Assembly (NCBI GenBank): GCA_016702605.1
Contig: JADJDQ010000003.1
Location: 361,501 to 425,500, forward strand
Origin: Candidatus Intricatilinea gracilis
GTDB taxonomy: Bacteria > Pseudomonadota > Gammaproteobacteria > Burkholderiales > Burkholderiaceae_C
Direction of reading: 5' to 3'
Length of the DNA: 64,000 bases
Position numbers and translations under genes: made by a program. Shown here in pieces: positions 52,294 through 64,000 of the stretch (its first letter is position 1; every line of letters starts with the position of its first letter). The notes under the pieces are model-generated. The model searched no databases, was not told where the DNA came from, and saw only the letters and a list, made by a program, of their open reading frames with translations.

Positions 52294-53193
52294 TCAACTG
52301 CAGCAACCGGGCGAACAACAAGCGCCGTCGCCGGCAGCCTGCGCGGCTGATTGGCGCACTGGCTGAGCACCGCCCGGTTTGACGGCGCGGATGAAGCCAC
52401 TCACGAACTTGCCGTCGACCTGCTGGGCGATCTGCTGCAGGTCGGCGCATTGGCCGGCCAGAAACTCCTTGGCGTCGTCGACCGAGTAGACGCGTGTGAC
52501 CTCGATGTCGGCGCCTTCGAAACCGGCGGCGGCGAGTTTGGCCAGGTAGTCGGTGTCGGACAAGGCACCGGCCACACACCCCACCCAGAGTTCGACATTG
52601 CGCCGCAGCGTGGCTGGCACCTCGCCGCGCACCACCACGTCCGACACCGCAAAACGCCCACCCGGCTTGAGCACACGAAACGCCTCGCGCAACACCTGGT
52701 CCTTGTCGGCCGAGAGGTTGATGACGCAATTCGAGATGATCACGTCGACCGAGTTGTCGGGCAGCGGGATGTGTTCGATCTCGCCTTTCAGGAAGTGCAC
52801 GTTGGTCAGGCCGGACTTGCGCTTGTTTTCTTCGGCCAGGGCAAGCATCTGGTCGGTCATGTCCAGGCCGAAGGCGCGGCCGGTGGGGCCGACACGTCTG
52901 GCCGACAGCAACACGTCGATGCCGCCGCCCGAGCCCAGGTCGAGCACGGTTTCGCCGGGCACCAGTTCGGCCAGCGCGGTCGGGTTGCCACAACCCAGCG
53001 AGGCCAGCAGCGCCTGCTCGGGCACCTCGCCGGCCTGCAGGGCGTCGTAGAGGTTGGCGGTGATCGGGTCGGAGCCACCCACGCTGGCAGCGCCGCCGCC
53101 GCAGCAGGCGTTGCTCGCGCCCTGCGCGACCCGTGCGGCTGCCTCGCCGTAACGTTGCTTGACGACTTGTTTGACATCGGTGGTGGTGGTCAT
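52294..53193 (-). CDS. arsM: Arsenite S-adenosylmethionine methyltransferase
   Basis: 299 residues from ATG 53191-53193. Methylates As(III) to volatile or less retained methylarsenicals. The SAM motif is VLDLGSGGGIDVLLSARRVG. The As-binding Cys residues characteristic of ArsM are visible: the N-terminal NACCGGG, SNCVINLSADK and ELWVGCVAGALSD. A further Cys cluster (GACCSPGCCS) ends the protein. It is transcribed with the ArsR-like gene 16 bp upstream, which should repress it until arsenite binds. Confidence 0.93.
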   Translation of the reverse strand: MTTTTDVKQVVKQRYGEAAARVAQGASNACCGGGAASVGGSDPITANLYDALQAGEVPEQALLASLGCGNPTALAELVPGETVLDLGSGGGIDVLLSARRVGPTGRAFGLDMTDQMLALAEENKRKSGLTNVHFLKGEIEHIPLPDNSVDVIISNCVINLSADKDQVLREAFRVLKPGGRFAVSDVVVRGEVPATLRRNVELWVGCVAGALSDTDYLAKLAAAGFEGADIEVTRVYSVDDAKEFLAGQCADLQQIAQQVDGKFVSGFIRAVKPGGAQPVRQSAAQAAGDGACCSPGCCS

Positions 53194-53209
53194 GGGGTTC
53201 TCCAGGTGA

Positions 53210-53557
53210 TCAGGAACAACAGGTGATGGCCTGCGGCGCAATGGCCTTGTTGCGGGTACAACATTCGGCGTACAGGAAGGCCAGCAGATCCTGCAACGTC
53301 TGCGTATTGGCCGAGTACCACAGGAAGGTGCCCTCGCGCCTCACGCTGACCAGCCCCTCGGTCTTGAGCTTGTCGAGGTGATGGGACAGCGTGGAGCCGG
53401 TGACCTGCGTCTCGGCCGCGATGTCGCCCACCACCAGTCCGGCGGGATGAGCACTCAGCAGGAGGCGCACGATGCGCAGGCGGGGCTCGGTGCCCATGGC
53501 CGACAACATGTCGGCAAAACGTGCGGTGTCGGCGGCGGCGTCGTTCGGTGGGGTCAT
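53210..53557 (-). CDS. ArsR family metalloregulator
   Basis: 115 residues from ATG 53555-53557. The winged HTH is EPRLRIVRLLLSAHPAGLVVGDIAAETQVTGSTLSHHLDKLKTEGLVSVRREG. Instead of an ELCVCDL-type alpha-3 site, the Cys residues sit at the C-terminus (YAECCTRNK and ITCCS), which suggests As(III) binding there, as in the C-terminal-site ArsR variants. The divergent region to the protease contains an AT-rich tract (53578-53603) that is the probable operator/promoter. It heads the arsR-arsM unit. Confidence 0.88.
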   Translation of the reverse strand: MTPPNDAAADTARFADMLSAMGTEPRLRIVRLLLSAHPAGLVVGDIAAETQVTGSTLSHHLDKLKTEGLVSVRREGTFLWYSANTQTLQDLLAFLYAECCTRNKAIAPQAITCCS

Positions 53558-53673
53558 GGGCAGATCGGTTTGGTTCTGTATTTCTACAATATATGAATTA
53601 ATCGGCGTGGTCAACTGTGATGTCATCTCCTTTCGACCCGTGTGTCGCGCATCGACTTTCCATCGGACCCTCG

Positions 53674-55368
53674 ATGAATCAGACCAGACTCCCCCGCCTG
53701 CTGCTTGTTTGGGCCGCCGCCGCTCTGTCGACGGCCACACTCTGGCCCGGCTCTGCCCACAGCGCCGGCGCGGCGCCGCCGGGCGGCACGAACCAGACGT
53801 CGGGGCAGGACGACCTCGGCGGTGCCCGCGTCATCGTCAAATACAAGGCCCAGGGCAGCGTGATGCGTGCGGCGGCCAGCGCGCACGGGCCGGCCAGAGG
53901 CCCGCAACATGCCAGCTCGCTGGCCAGCCGAACCGGCCTGGCGCTGACTGATGGCCGCGTCGTCGACCACCACACCCAGGTCGTGCGCGGCGCGCCCGGC
54001 ACCAGTTCGGCGGTGCTGGCTGCGCGGCTGGCGGCCGACCCCGACGTCGACTACGCCGTGCCCGACGGGCGTCGCCACGCCATGGCCGTGCCCAATGACC
54101 CGCTGTTTGCGGCCAGCGGCACCATCTCACCCGCCGCTGGTCAGTGGTACCTGCGGTTCCCCGACGCCACCTTCGTGTCGGCCATCAATGCCGTGGGTGC
54201 GTGGGACATCAGCACCGGTTCGGCAACGGTCGTCGTGGCCGACATCGACACCGGTGTACGTTTCGACCACCCGGACCTGGCGAACAAGCTGCACCCTGGC
54301 TACGACTTCATCACCGACCTGGCCGATGCCGCCGATGGCGACGGGCCCGACGCCGACGCCACCGACCCTGGCGACTGGACGTCTGCCGACGAGTGTGGAT
54401 TCGGCTCGCCCGCCAGCACCAGCAGCTGGCACGGCACCCAGACGGCCGGGCTGATCGGCGCGCAGACCAACAACGCCCTGGGCATGGCCTCGGTGGGCCG
54501 CAACGTGATGCTGCTGCCGGTGCGTGTGCTGGGCAAGTGTGGCGGCCTGGACTCGGACATCATCACCGCCATGTTGTGGGCCGGTGGCCTGACCCCGGAC
54601 CCCGGCGGCAACCCCAACCCCCACCCGGCCCGGGTGCTCAACCTCAGCCTGGGTGGTGGCGGCAGTTGCAGCCTGGCCTACCAGGACGCCATCACACGAC
54701 TGACCGCGGCGGGTGTGGTGATCGTGGTCTCGGCCGGCAACGATCGTGGCCTGGCTGTGAGCACGCCCGCCAACTGCCCCGGTGTGATCGCCGTGGCTGG
54801 GGTGCGCAACGTCGGCACCAAGGTGGGTTTCTCGAACGTCGGCGCCGAGGTCACGATCGCCGCACCCGGCGGCAACTGCATCAACACTGGCGAGACCGAT
54901 CCCTGCCTGTACCCCATCCTGAGCACCACCAGCTCGGGCAGCCAGGCAGCGGCCAGCTCCACCTACACCGACAGCATCGACTTCGCGGTCGGCACCAGCT
55001 TTTCGGCGCCGCTGGTGGCGGGCACGGCGGCGCTGATGATCTCGGCCAGGCCGGAGCTGACACCAGCGCAGGTCAAGTCCATGTTGCAGGCCACGGCGCG
55101 GGCCTTCCCAGACACCAGCACCGACCCGAGCGTGCCGCAGTGCCACACTCCCGACGGTACGACTCAGCTCGAATGCCTGTGCACCACCTCGACCTGCGGC
55201 GCCGGCCTGCTTGACGCCGCAGCGGCCGTGGCGGCCACGCTGCCTCCTGCTCCGGCAGCGGCAGCGGACAGTGGCGGCGGCGCGCTGCAGATTGGCTGGT
55301 TGGCCGGGCTGGCGCTGGCTGTGTCGGCCCTGGCCAGGCGCAGGAGGGTCGCGCCGGCCAGACGGTGA
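53674..55368 (+). CDS. Secreted S8 (subtilisin-like) serine protease with C-terminal anchor
   Basis: 564 residues. The signal peptide (LPRLLLVWAAAALSTATLWPGSAHSAG) favours ATG 53674 over ATGs at 53617/53620. An inhibitor-like propeptide (ARVIVKYKAQ ...) precedes the peptidase domain. The catalytic triad is Asp 192 (VADIDTG), His 253 (SWHGTQTAG) and Ser 442 (GTSFSAPL). Six Cys in the mature part probably form disulfides. The C-terminus is DSGGGALQIGWLAGLALAVSALARRRR: a Gly-rich patch, a hydrophobic helix and an Arg cluster, like GlyGly-CTERM sorting signals processed by rhombosortase. Divergent from arsR. Confidence 0.9.
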   Translation: MNQTRLPRLLLVWAAAALSTATLWPGSAHSAGAAPPGGTNQTSGQDDLGGARVIVKYKAQGSVMRAAASAHGPARGPQHASSLASRTGLALTDGRVVDHHTQVVRGAPGTSSAVLAARLAADPDVDYAVPDGRRHAMAVPNDPLFAASGTISPAAGQWYLRFPDATFVSAINAVGAWDISTGSATVVVADIDTGVRFDHPDLANKLHPGYDFITDLADAADGDGPDADATDPGDWTSADECGFGSPASTSSWHGTQTAGLIGAQTNNALGMASVGRNVMLLPVRVLGKCGGLDSDIITAMLWAGGLTPDPGGNPNPHPARVLNLSLGGGGSCSLAYQDAITRLTAAGVVIVVSAGNDRGLAVSTPANCPGVIAVAGVRNVGTKVGFSNVGAEVTIAAPGGNCINTGETDPCLYPILSTTSSGSQAAASSTYTDSIDFAVGTSFSAPLVAGTAALMISARPELTPAQVKSMLQATARAFPDTSTDPSVPQCHTPDGTTQLECLCTTSTCGAGLLDAAAAVAATLPPAPAAAADSGGGALQIGWLAGLALAVSALARRRRVAPARR

Positions 55369-55416
55369 CATGTGCTGGCAGGCGCGGACGGCTGACGACG
55401 GCCGCCGCAGCTGCTC

Positions 55417-56100
55417 TCAGGGCAACCTGTCGGTGGGGTCGCGCGGGAACCAGCGGTCGATCAGTTCGGCGGCGCGCTCACGTGCGCCGAGTCCGAAGGC
55501 CAACGCGAGGGCGAACACCACACCACCGAGCAGGATCAGGAAGGTCTGCTGGATCAAGCCGCCGCCGATGTCCAGGTGATCGATCGCCAGCAGCAGCACG
55601 AAGCTGAGCACCGCGTATTGCACGACGCGGGCGACCAGTGCGGCGTCGCCTATGCCGGCGCTGCGCAGGTAACGCTGAACCGAGCCGGCAACAAAACGCG
55701 CGAAGTAGCCGCCGAACACCACCACCAGCACCGCCACGAGCAGCTTGGGCACGAACAGCAGCATCTTGCCCAGCAGGTCGGTGACCTGCGTGAGCCCCAG
55801 GCTGTTGAACGCGACGATGAGCGACACCAGCAGCACCAGCGCGTAGCCGATCAGGCCGATCCAGTCGGTGGTGTCCTTGTCGCTGCCGCCTTGTTTGACG
55901 AAGGCGTCGACGCCGGCACGTTCGGTCAGGATGTGGAAGTTCAGCGCTCGCAGCGCCTTGACCAGGCTGAACCGGAACGCCTTGGCCAGCAACCAGCCAA
56001 GCCCCAGCACCAGCAGCGCCACACCCAGACGCGGCAGAAAGTTGCCCAGCTGCTGCAGGAAGCCTCGCAGCGGCAACAACACGAGGTCGATGTTGTCCAT
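55417..56100 (-). CDS. Mechanosensitive-channel-like TM-helix protein
   Basis: 227 residues with four to five hydrophobic helices and the repeated pattern of the conserved TM_helix family (LPRLGVALLVLGLGWLLAKAFRFSLVKAL; VPKLLVAVLVVVFGGYFARFVAGSV; ILLGGVVFALALAFGLGARERAAELID). The beta-domain and C-terminal vestibule of MscS are absent, so it is not a complete MscS channel. Function is unknown. It starts 15 bp after the trehalose synthase gene on the same strand and is probably in the same transcript. Confidence 0.85.
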   Translation of the reverse strand: MDNIDLVLLPLRGFLQQLGNFLPRLGVALLVLGLGWLLAKAFRFSLVKALRALNFHILTERAGVDAFVKQGGSDKDTTDWIGLIGYALVLLVSLIVAFNSLGLTQVTDLLGKMLLFVPKLLVAVLVVVFGGYFARFVAGSVQRYLRSAGIGDAALVARVVQYAVLSFVLLLAIDHLDIGGGLIQQTFLILLGGVVFALALAFGLGARERAAELIDRWFPRDPTDRLP

Positions 56101-56115
56101 CTCGTCTCCAGTCTT

Positions 56116-59444
<3,329 letters not shown>

Positions 59445-59448
<4 letters not shown>

Positions 59449-59552
59449 GTTCGGGCACCCGACACGTTGCCCGTCAGGTCGCGGGCCCGGGACCGGACGG
59501 GCTGAGCCAGGTGTGCGGCAGGGAATGTTTCGACGAGCGCAAGAAATGCCAT
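59445..59552 (-). CDS. 35-residue upstream ORF coupled to treS
   Basis: ATG 59550-59552 has a strong site, CTGGAGATCAC. The peptide MAFLALVETFPAAHLAQPVR... has no known domain. Its TGA (59447-59445) overlaps the treS GTG (59448-59446) as GTGA, so ribosomes finishing it can restart on treS, which lacks a good site of its own. It could be a leader peptide. Alternatively it is the true treS N-terminus separated by a frameshift, but treS homologues normally begin close to the GTG. Confidence 0.5.
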
Positions 59553-59773
59553 GTGATCTCCAGTGTCGGGCAGCATGACACGGGCCGTCCACGCCCGACG
59601 GCGCAGGGGTGATGGTCTGCCTTCCTGCCCTGCCCCGATGTTCGCAGCTGCACGCTGGCCGGGCCAACGCTGCACGCCGGCACCGACCACCTGCCCGCCA
59701 GATGCCCGGGGTAGATCCAACCGGTGGCCAGGATTGGTATCGTGTGCCCTTCGCCCCGACGACGACGCGCCAC

Positions 59774-61141
59774 ATGACCTCACCCACCCTGCGACCCGAC
59801 TCCATCGAACGCGGCGACCTGGCCGTACGTTTCCGCGTCGAGGGGGTGCGCGACGTCGAATGTATCTTTCCGGACGTGTCGGGCTACCCGCGCGGCAAGC
59901 TGATGCCGGCGGCGAGTTTTGCGCGCGGTGCCGAGTTGCGCATCGCGCAAGCCATCCCGATGCAGTGTGTGACGGGCGACTACTCGCTGGACGACGCGAT
60001 CTTTCCGGATGCCGACCCCGACGTACGCCTCGTGCCCGACCTGGCGACGCTCAAACCTGTGCCCTGGGCCAGCAAGCCGCGTTACCTGGCGATCCACGAT
60101 TGCCTGGAGCTGAACGGCGAGCCCTGCGCCTTTGCGCCCCGGTCGGTGCTGAAGGCGGTGCTGGCGCGCTACGAGGCGCTGGGCCTGCAGCCGGTGGTGG
60201 CGCCCGAGATCGAGTTCTACCTGACGGCCGCGTGCACCGACCCGAACGAGCCGCTGGTGCCGCCGCGTGGCCGGGGTGGCCGGGCCGAGGCGGGGCAGTC
60301 GGCCTTCAGCCTGAACATGCTCAACGAGCTGGCGCCGTTCTGGGACGAGTTCCACGCCGCGCTCGACACCCTGGGCATTGCGTCGGACACGTGGATACAC
60401 GAGGTGGGCCTGACGCAGTACGAGATCAACCTGCTGCATGGCAACGCGCTGGCGGTGGCGGATCAGGCCTTTCTCTTCAAGTACGCGGCCAAGGAGATCG
60501 CGCTCAAGCACGGCCTGAACGCCGTGTTCATGGCCAAACCGATCGAAGGCCAGGCGGGCAGCTCGATGCATCTGCACCAGAGCATCGTCGACGCCAACGG
60601 CGACAACATCTTCAGCGCGGCGGACGGCAGCGCCACGGCGCGTTTCCATCACTACATCGGCGGGCTGCAGGCCTACATGCCCGACCTGATGCTGATCTAC
60701 GCGCCCTTCATCAACTCGTTTCGTCGTTACGTGGCCGGCAGCCAGGCGCCGGTCAACCTGCACTGGGGCGAAGACAACCGCACGACCGGGCTGCGTGTGC
60801 CGATCAGTGCACCGGTGGCGCGGCGCGTGGAAAACCGCATCGCCGGTGCCGACGCCAACCCCTACCTGGCCATCGCCGCCACGCTGGCCGCCGGTCTGGC
60901 CGGCATGTTGGAAGAGCTCGCACCCACCGCGCCCATCACCGGCAACGCCAGCGATCACGGCCACGACCTGGCGCGCGCCTTCATCGTCGCCCACCAGCAG
61001 ATGGCCGCCAGCACCAGCGCGCCGCGCCTGCTTGGCGCCGGCTTCGTCAACGCGTACCTCTCGGTCAAGGCGCTGGAGCACGAGAGCTTCATGCGCGAAA
61101 TCAGCGCCTGGGAGCGGCGCTTCCTGCTGCCGCAGGCGTAG
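59774..61141 (+). CDS. Glutamine synthetase family ligase (gamma-glutamylpolyamine synthetase-like)
   Basis: 455 residues from ATG 59774. GS catalytic motifs are present: VVAPEIEFYL (metal Glu), NAVFMAKPIEGQAGSSMHLHQSI (metal/Glu-binding), NSFRRYVAGSQAP and RVENRIAGADANPYLAIAATLAAGL. The short N-terminal domain and EFYLT, and the absence of the adenylylation-site NLYDLP, place it with the PuuA/GlnA3-type enzymes that glutamylate amines or polyamines, not with ammonia-assimilating GlnA. No puu genes are beside it. Divergent from the treS region. Confidence 0.88.
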   Translation: MTSPTLRPDSIERGDLAVRFRVEGVRDVECIFPDVSGYPRGKLMPAASFARGAELRIAQAIPMQCVTGDYSLDDAIFPDADPDVRLVPDLATLKPVPWASKPRYLAIHDCLELNGEPCAFAPRSVLKAVLARYEALGLQPVVAPEIEFYLTAACTDPNEPLVPPRGRGGRAEAGQSAFSLNMLNELAPFWDEFHAALDTLGIASDTWIHEVGLTQYEINLLHGNALAVADQAFLFKYAAKEIALKHGLNAVFMAKPIEGQAGSSMHLHQSIVDANGDNIFSAADGSATARFHHYIGGLQAYMPDLMLIYAPFINSFRRYVAGSQAPVNLHWGEDNRTTGLRVPISAPVARRVENRIAGADANPYLAIAATLAAGLAGMLEELAPTAPITGNASDHGHDLARAFIVAHQQMAASTSAPRLLGAGFVNAYLSVKALEHESFMREISAWERRFLLPQA

Positions 61142-61270
61142 GTACCACCTGTGGCGACTCGGCCATACCTGAGAGCCCAGCCACACGAGGCCGATGACTT
61201 TCACACAACATCGACACTGCTCGATCAGGTACCAGTCGACACCCAACCCTGAAACCCACGGAGTATCCCC

Positions 61271-61666
61271 ATGCCCACCGCCCAAGGCAGCTTCACCGTA
61301 CAGATGACACCGCTGGGCGAGCCGGACGTCGCCGACGGCTTGAACCTCGGCCACCTCTCGCTGGCCAAGGTGTTTTCGGGCGATCTGGTCGCGACCAGCC
61401 ACGGCCGGATGCTGACCGCACTCACGCCGGTCAAGGGCTCCGCGGGTTACGTAGCCATCGAGCGGGTGAACGGCACCTTGCAAGGACGCAGCGGCAGCTT
61501 CGTGTTTCAGCACTCGGGGTCGATGGACCACGGCGCGCAGCGCCTGTCGATCAGCGTGGTGCCGGACTCGGGCACGGGCGGGCTGGCGGGCATCAGCGGC
61601 GAGTTCCGCATCACCATCACCGATGGCCAGCACTTCTACGAGTTCGACTACGCGCTACCCGGCTAA
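61271..61666 (+). CDS. DUF3224 domain protein
   Basis: 131 residues, about the whole family length. It starts with ASFxVxxxP-type sequence (QGSFTVQMTPLGEP) and has LSLAKVFSGDLVATSHGRML, AGYVAIERVNGTLQGRSGSFVFQHSG, and the C-terminal GISGEFRITITDGQHFYEFDYALP, matching DUF3224, an allene-oxide-cyclase-like barrel. Function is unknown. The 82-bp convergent gap to the next gene holds GC-rich inverted repeats that may terminate both. Confidence 0.9.
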   Translation: MPTAQGSFTVQMTPLGEPDVADGLNLGHLSLAKVFSGDLVATSHGRMLTALTPVKGSAGYVAIERVNGTLQGRSGSFVFQHSGSMDHGAQRLSISVVPDSGTGGLAGISGEFRITITDGQHFYEFDYALPG

Positions 61667-61748
61667 GTGCTCACCGAGCCGCCACAGCAGTCGACACCCC
61701 TGTCGATGTCGGCGACCGGGCTGGGCCGGAACGGGCTCGGCCCGGGCC

Positions 61749-62387
61749 TCAGACCGGGCCGGCACCCGGGCGCGACACACCCACCGGCAGGTTCTCGATG
61801 CGGCGCATCTCGTCGTTGACCAGCACGGTCGGGTCGGCCAGGTAGGCAGCGGCGAAGTCGATGCCGTCGTTGCCCCAGAACACCTCGCCGTTGATGACCA
61901 GGCTGGGCACACCGAACACACCGCGCTGGATGGCCAGTTCGGTGGCGCCGCGCAGGGCGGCCTTGAGGGCCGGGTTGGCGAGTTGTTCGGCCGACACACC
62001 GAGCTGATCCATCAGTCTGGCCAGTAGCGCCGGGTCGGCCGGGTCGGCGCCGGTGGTCCACAGCGACTTGAAAATGGCGTCGATGGCCGGCCGGGTGTTG
62101 CCCGCGGCGATGGCCAGGCGCAGATAGGGCAGCGAGTTGAAGGGGTGCGCCGCCGGCATCACGAAAGGCACGTGGTCCTGGCGGGCTTGCCACACACACG
62201 AGCGGTAGGTCCAGACACGTTTGGGGCCGACTTCGGCGGGGCCTTTCTGGCCCCAGTGGTTGAGCAGCCCGGCGAACAGGATGGGCTGCAGGCGCAGTTC
62301 GATGCCCGCAGGCAGACGGTTCAGCCGGTGCCAGGCCAGGTAGGCGTAGGGGCTGATGACATCGAAATACCAGGTGACTTGGGACAT
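61749..62387 (-). CDS. 2-hydroxychromene-2-carboxylate isomerase family (DsbA-fold) protein
   Basis: 212 residues from ATG 62385-62387. Thioredoxin-fold N-terminus VTWYFDVISPYAYLAWHRLNRL with Ser-Pro-Tyr in place of CxxC, KGPAEVGPKRVWTYRSC, the cis-Pro loop GVFGVPSLVINGEVFWGNDGID, and a helical insertion domain identify the kappa-GST/HCCA isomerase group. The characterised members isomerise naphthalene-pathway intermediates with glutathione. No aromatic degradation genes are here, so a broader glutathione-dependent role is likely. Confidence 0.9.
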   Translation of the reverse strand: MSQVTWYFDVISPYAYLAWHRLNRLPAGIELRLQPILFAGLLNHWGQKGPAEVGPKRVWTYRSCVWQARQDHVPFVMPAAHPFNSLPYLRLAIAAGNTRPAIDAIFKSLWTTGADPADPALLARLMDQLGVSAEQLANPALKAALRGATELAIQRGVFGVPSLVINGEVFWGNDGIDFAAAYLADPTVLVNDEMRRIENLPVGVSRPGAGPV

Positions 62388-62560
62388 CTCGCCCTGCTCC
62401 TGCGTTGATTGACCACACCGGTCGGACCGGCGCCGCCATTGTCGCCAGGGAGCAATGCGCGCCCGCAGGCAGCCCCGCGCGTGATGCGCGCACGAGCGAC
62501 GAACGCCACGAACGCGCGGCCGAATCGGTTGGTGGGTGCCTGCGGCTCGCGCCGCAGGTG

Positions 62561-63052
62561 TCAGTGCCGGGCGGCGACGAACAGCGGGCCGATGGCGTCC
62601 AGCGTGTTCTTGAGCACCAGGCCGAGTTCGGTGTCGCCCTGCATGAGCAGCTTGCGTTCGAAAAACAGGCGATCCGGGTCGTCCGTGCCTTTGGCCAGGC
62701 GGATGAAACCTTCGGACGTGGCGCTGATGGTGAGCGCTGCCTCGCTTTGCTCGCTCGCCACCTCGAAGCCGCGCGGGCCGAGCTTCAACTTCACACGAAT
62801 GCCGAAATCGGTGACGTGCAAGGCGATGACCCGCCCACGCAGTGCGGCGGCCGAGTCTGCCGGCAGGCGCGGCAGCAACAGGCGGTCGAGTGCCCGCGCC
62901 AGCACGAACGACGGGGGTGCCACCGGCAGGCGTTCGACCAGATCGGCCAGGCGGCGATGCATGGGCGCCAGCCAGGCGGGCATGCCTTGCGGCAGCGGGC
63001 GCTGCTGGGTCGACGCTGACGATGCGGTGTGAGTGCTGCGGCCGAAGTTCAT
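62561..63052 (-). CDS. ubiT: UbiT-like SCP2-domain accessory factor for O2-independent ubiquinone synthesis
   Basis: 163 residues. The SCP2 lipid-binding domain includes LRGRVIALHVTDFGIRVKLKLGPRGFEV and AALTISATSEGFIRLAKGTDDPDRLFFERKLLMQGDTELGLVLKNTLDAI, the latter diagnostic for UbiT. I chose ATG 63050-63052 because it overlaps the UbiV stop (ATGA) and has GGAG 6 bases upstream; ATG 63064 is an alternative. UbiT binds isoprenoid quinone intermediates and works with UbiU-UbiV in the anaerobic pathway. Confidence 0.88.
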   Translation of the reverse strand: MNFGRSTHTASSASTQQRPLPQGMPAWLAPMHRRLADLVERLPVAPPSFVLARALDRLLLPRLPADSAAALRGRVIALHVTDFGIRVKLKLGPRGFEVASEQSEAALTISATSEGFIRLAKGTDDPDRLFFERKLLMQGDTELGLVLKNTLDAIGPLFVAARH

Positions 63053-63984
63053 GCGTTGCTCCATTCCATGCCGGGGCGGTGCCTGGCGTATCCGTTGCTG
63101 AGCGGGCCGGGCACACCCAGCGCCGGCCAGCCCTGCAGGGCGGCGGCGGCGCTGGCGGCGGGCGAGCCCTGGTTCATCACGGCGTCGAAGTCGCGCAGCA
63201 CCTGGCCGAAGCCCTGGTCACAGGGCGACAGGCGCAGGCTCTGCACGCCGGCCTGGCGCAGCGCGGCGCCGTCGCCGAGCAGGCAGTGCACGCCGGCCGA
63301 CTGCGTCTGCGTGCCGTTGAGCACCAGGAAGGGTTGCGCGTCGGACGACTGCATGGGCAGGCCGTCGCCATCGGCCAGGCACTTGTAGCCACAATGGTCC
63401 TTGGCCAGGCCGTGGTGACGGGCGGTGAAACAACGCGCCGACATCGACAGCGGCACCCGCCCGAAGGCCCAGGCCTCGGTGGTGATGGGCTCGCCGGCCG
63501 GCGTGGTGACACGCTGCGCGGGCGGATTCACGGCGGCAATCGCATCTAGCGCCAGCTCCACCGGCGCCACCCAATGCGTCGCGCCGAGGTTGGCGTGTTC
63601 GACCAGCGCGGCGCGGCTGTAGATGTTGAGGTGCGGGCCCAGTACCAGCGGCACGCGGCCGGCGAGCAGGTGTAGCGCCGAGGCATCACCCGCCTCGACC
63701 GCGAACTCGGTCTGCTCACCCTGGCGCTCGATCAGGCGCAGGTCGGCCTCGGTCTCGATCAGCGCCTGGGTGGCCAGCACGATACGTTTGCCGGTCTGCG
63801 CCAGCTCGCGCGCCAGCGCCAGCCAGTCGTCCAGGCGCAGCTCGCGGCGGCGCGCACACACCACTTCTCCGAGCACCAGGGTGTCGGCCGGGCTGTCGGC
63901 CATGTCGGCGTAGAACTGCATGAGCCGATTGCGCGGCCAGTGGTAGAGCACCGGGCCGACGGTGAGGGCGAAGCGTGAGGTCAT
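63049..63984 (-). CDS. ubiV: UbiV, U32 peptidase-family Fe-S protein of anaerobic ubiquinone synthesis
   Basis: 311 residues from ATG 63982-63984. Characteristic motifs are FYADMADSPADTLVLGEVVCARRREL (Cys 43) and SMSARCFTARHHGLAKDHCGYKC, supplying the Cys residues that bind the [4Fe-4S] cluster, and FLVLNGTQTQSAGVHCLL. UbiU-UbiV hydroxylate the ubiquinone ring without O2 (prephenate being the oxygen donor in E. coli). The partner ubiU is expected just beyond the right edge of the window. Coupled to ubiT by an ATGA overlap. Confidence 0.92.
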   Translation of the reverse strand: MTSRFALTVGPVLYHWPRNRLMQFYADMADSPADTLVLGEVVCARRRELRLDDWLALARELAQTGKRIVLATQALIETEADLRLIERQGEQTEFAVEAGDASALHLLAGRVPLVLGPHLNIYSRAALVEHANLGATHWVAPVELALDAIAAVNPPAQRVTTPAGEPITTEAWAFGRVPLSMSARCFTARHHGLAKDHCGYKCLADGDGLPMQSSDAQPFLVLNGTQTQSAGVHCLLGDGAALRQAGVQSLRLSPCDQGFGQVLRDFDAVMNQGSPAASAAAALQGWPALGVPGPLSNGYARHRPGMEWSNA

Positions 63985-64000
63985 GGATGAGTCATGGTCA

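Noticed and set aside
59474..59773. A 99-residue alternative minus-strand ORF upstream of treS
   Set aside because: Its frame and composition look like shadow sequence; only the shorter coupled ORF ending at 59445 has a ribosome site.

Overview
The window is high-GC bacterial chromosome with dense, mostly short-spaced genes. Gene content (6S RNA next to the 5-formyl-THF cyclo-ligase gene, ttcA, glmU/glmS, class I PHA synthase, an oxygen-independent ubiquinone synthesis gene pair, DUF4136 and DUF6279 lipoproteins) fits a betaproteobacterium of the order Burkholderiales, plausibly the Rubrivivax/Leptothrix/Sphaerotilus group. That placement is inference from gene content and composition; no rRNA or tRNA gene was recognised.

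Layout. 1-15000 is core metabolism: the end of an OmpW-type porin, 5-FTHF cyclo-ligase with 6S RNA, lytic transglycosylase, CCA-adding enzyme, MidA-type methyltransferase, a FAD oxidoreductase fused to dihydroneopterin aldolase, ttcA, two lipoproteins, a frameshifted glmU, a J-like membrane protein and an Lrp regulator. 15177-22000 is glmS followed by an accessory region: a Fic protein behind two tandem operators, a second diverged copy of the last 80 codons of glmS, then two visibly AT-richer genes (DUF3800 and a PD-(D/E)XK nuclease). An Mrr-type nuclease and an orphan HipB-like regulator follow. 23600-34500 holds an SRPBCC protein, PHA synthase, a HAD hydrolase, sbcDC, msrA and an acyl-CoA synthetase.

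35000-41100 is an anaerobic sulfur/electron-transfer operon: octaheme cytochrome of the tetrathionate reductase family, heptaheme cytochrome fused to a membrane cytochrome b, and two YeeE/YedE transporters (one carrying a Cys-less rhodanese). It sits behind a well-formed FNR-type promoter and is followed by a hybrid histidine kinase. 45427-51713 is a tightly overlapping six-gene operon (GT39-like transferase, DPPR-synthase-like UbiA prenyltransferase, flippase-like membrane protein, DprE1-like and DprE2-like epimerase subunits, HAD phosphatase). It looks like a complete polyprenyl-phospho-D-arabinose pathway with its own GT-C transferase, and I regard it as the most interesting system here.

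52000-64000 holds arsR/arsM, an S8 protease with a possible C-terminal sorting signal, a bifunctional trehalose synthase/maltokinase preceded by a translationally coupled 35-codon ORF, a glutamine-synthetase-like ligase, and the ubiV/ubiT pair for O2-independent ubiquinone synthesis. UbiV/UbiT and the FNR-type promoter together point to a facultative anaerobe that respires with ubiquinone. Two genes (glmU and the GT39-like gene) are broken by a single extra A in a short A run, so assembly indels should be excluded before either is called a pseudogene.
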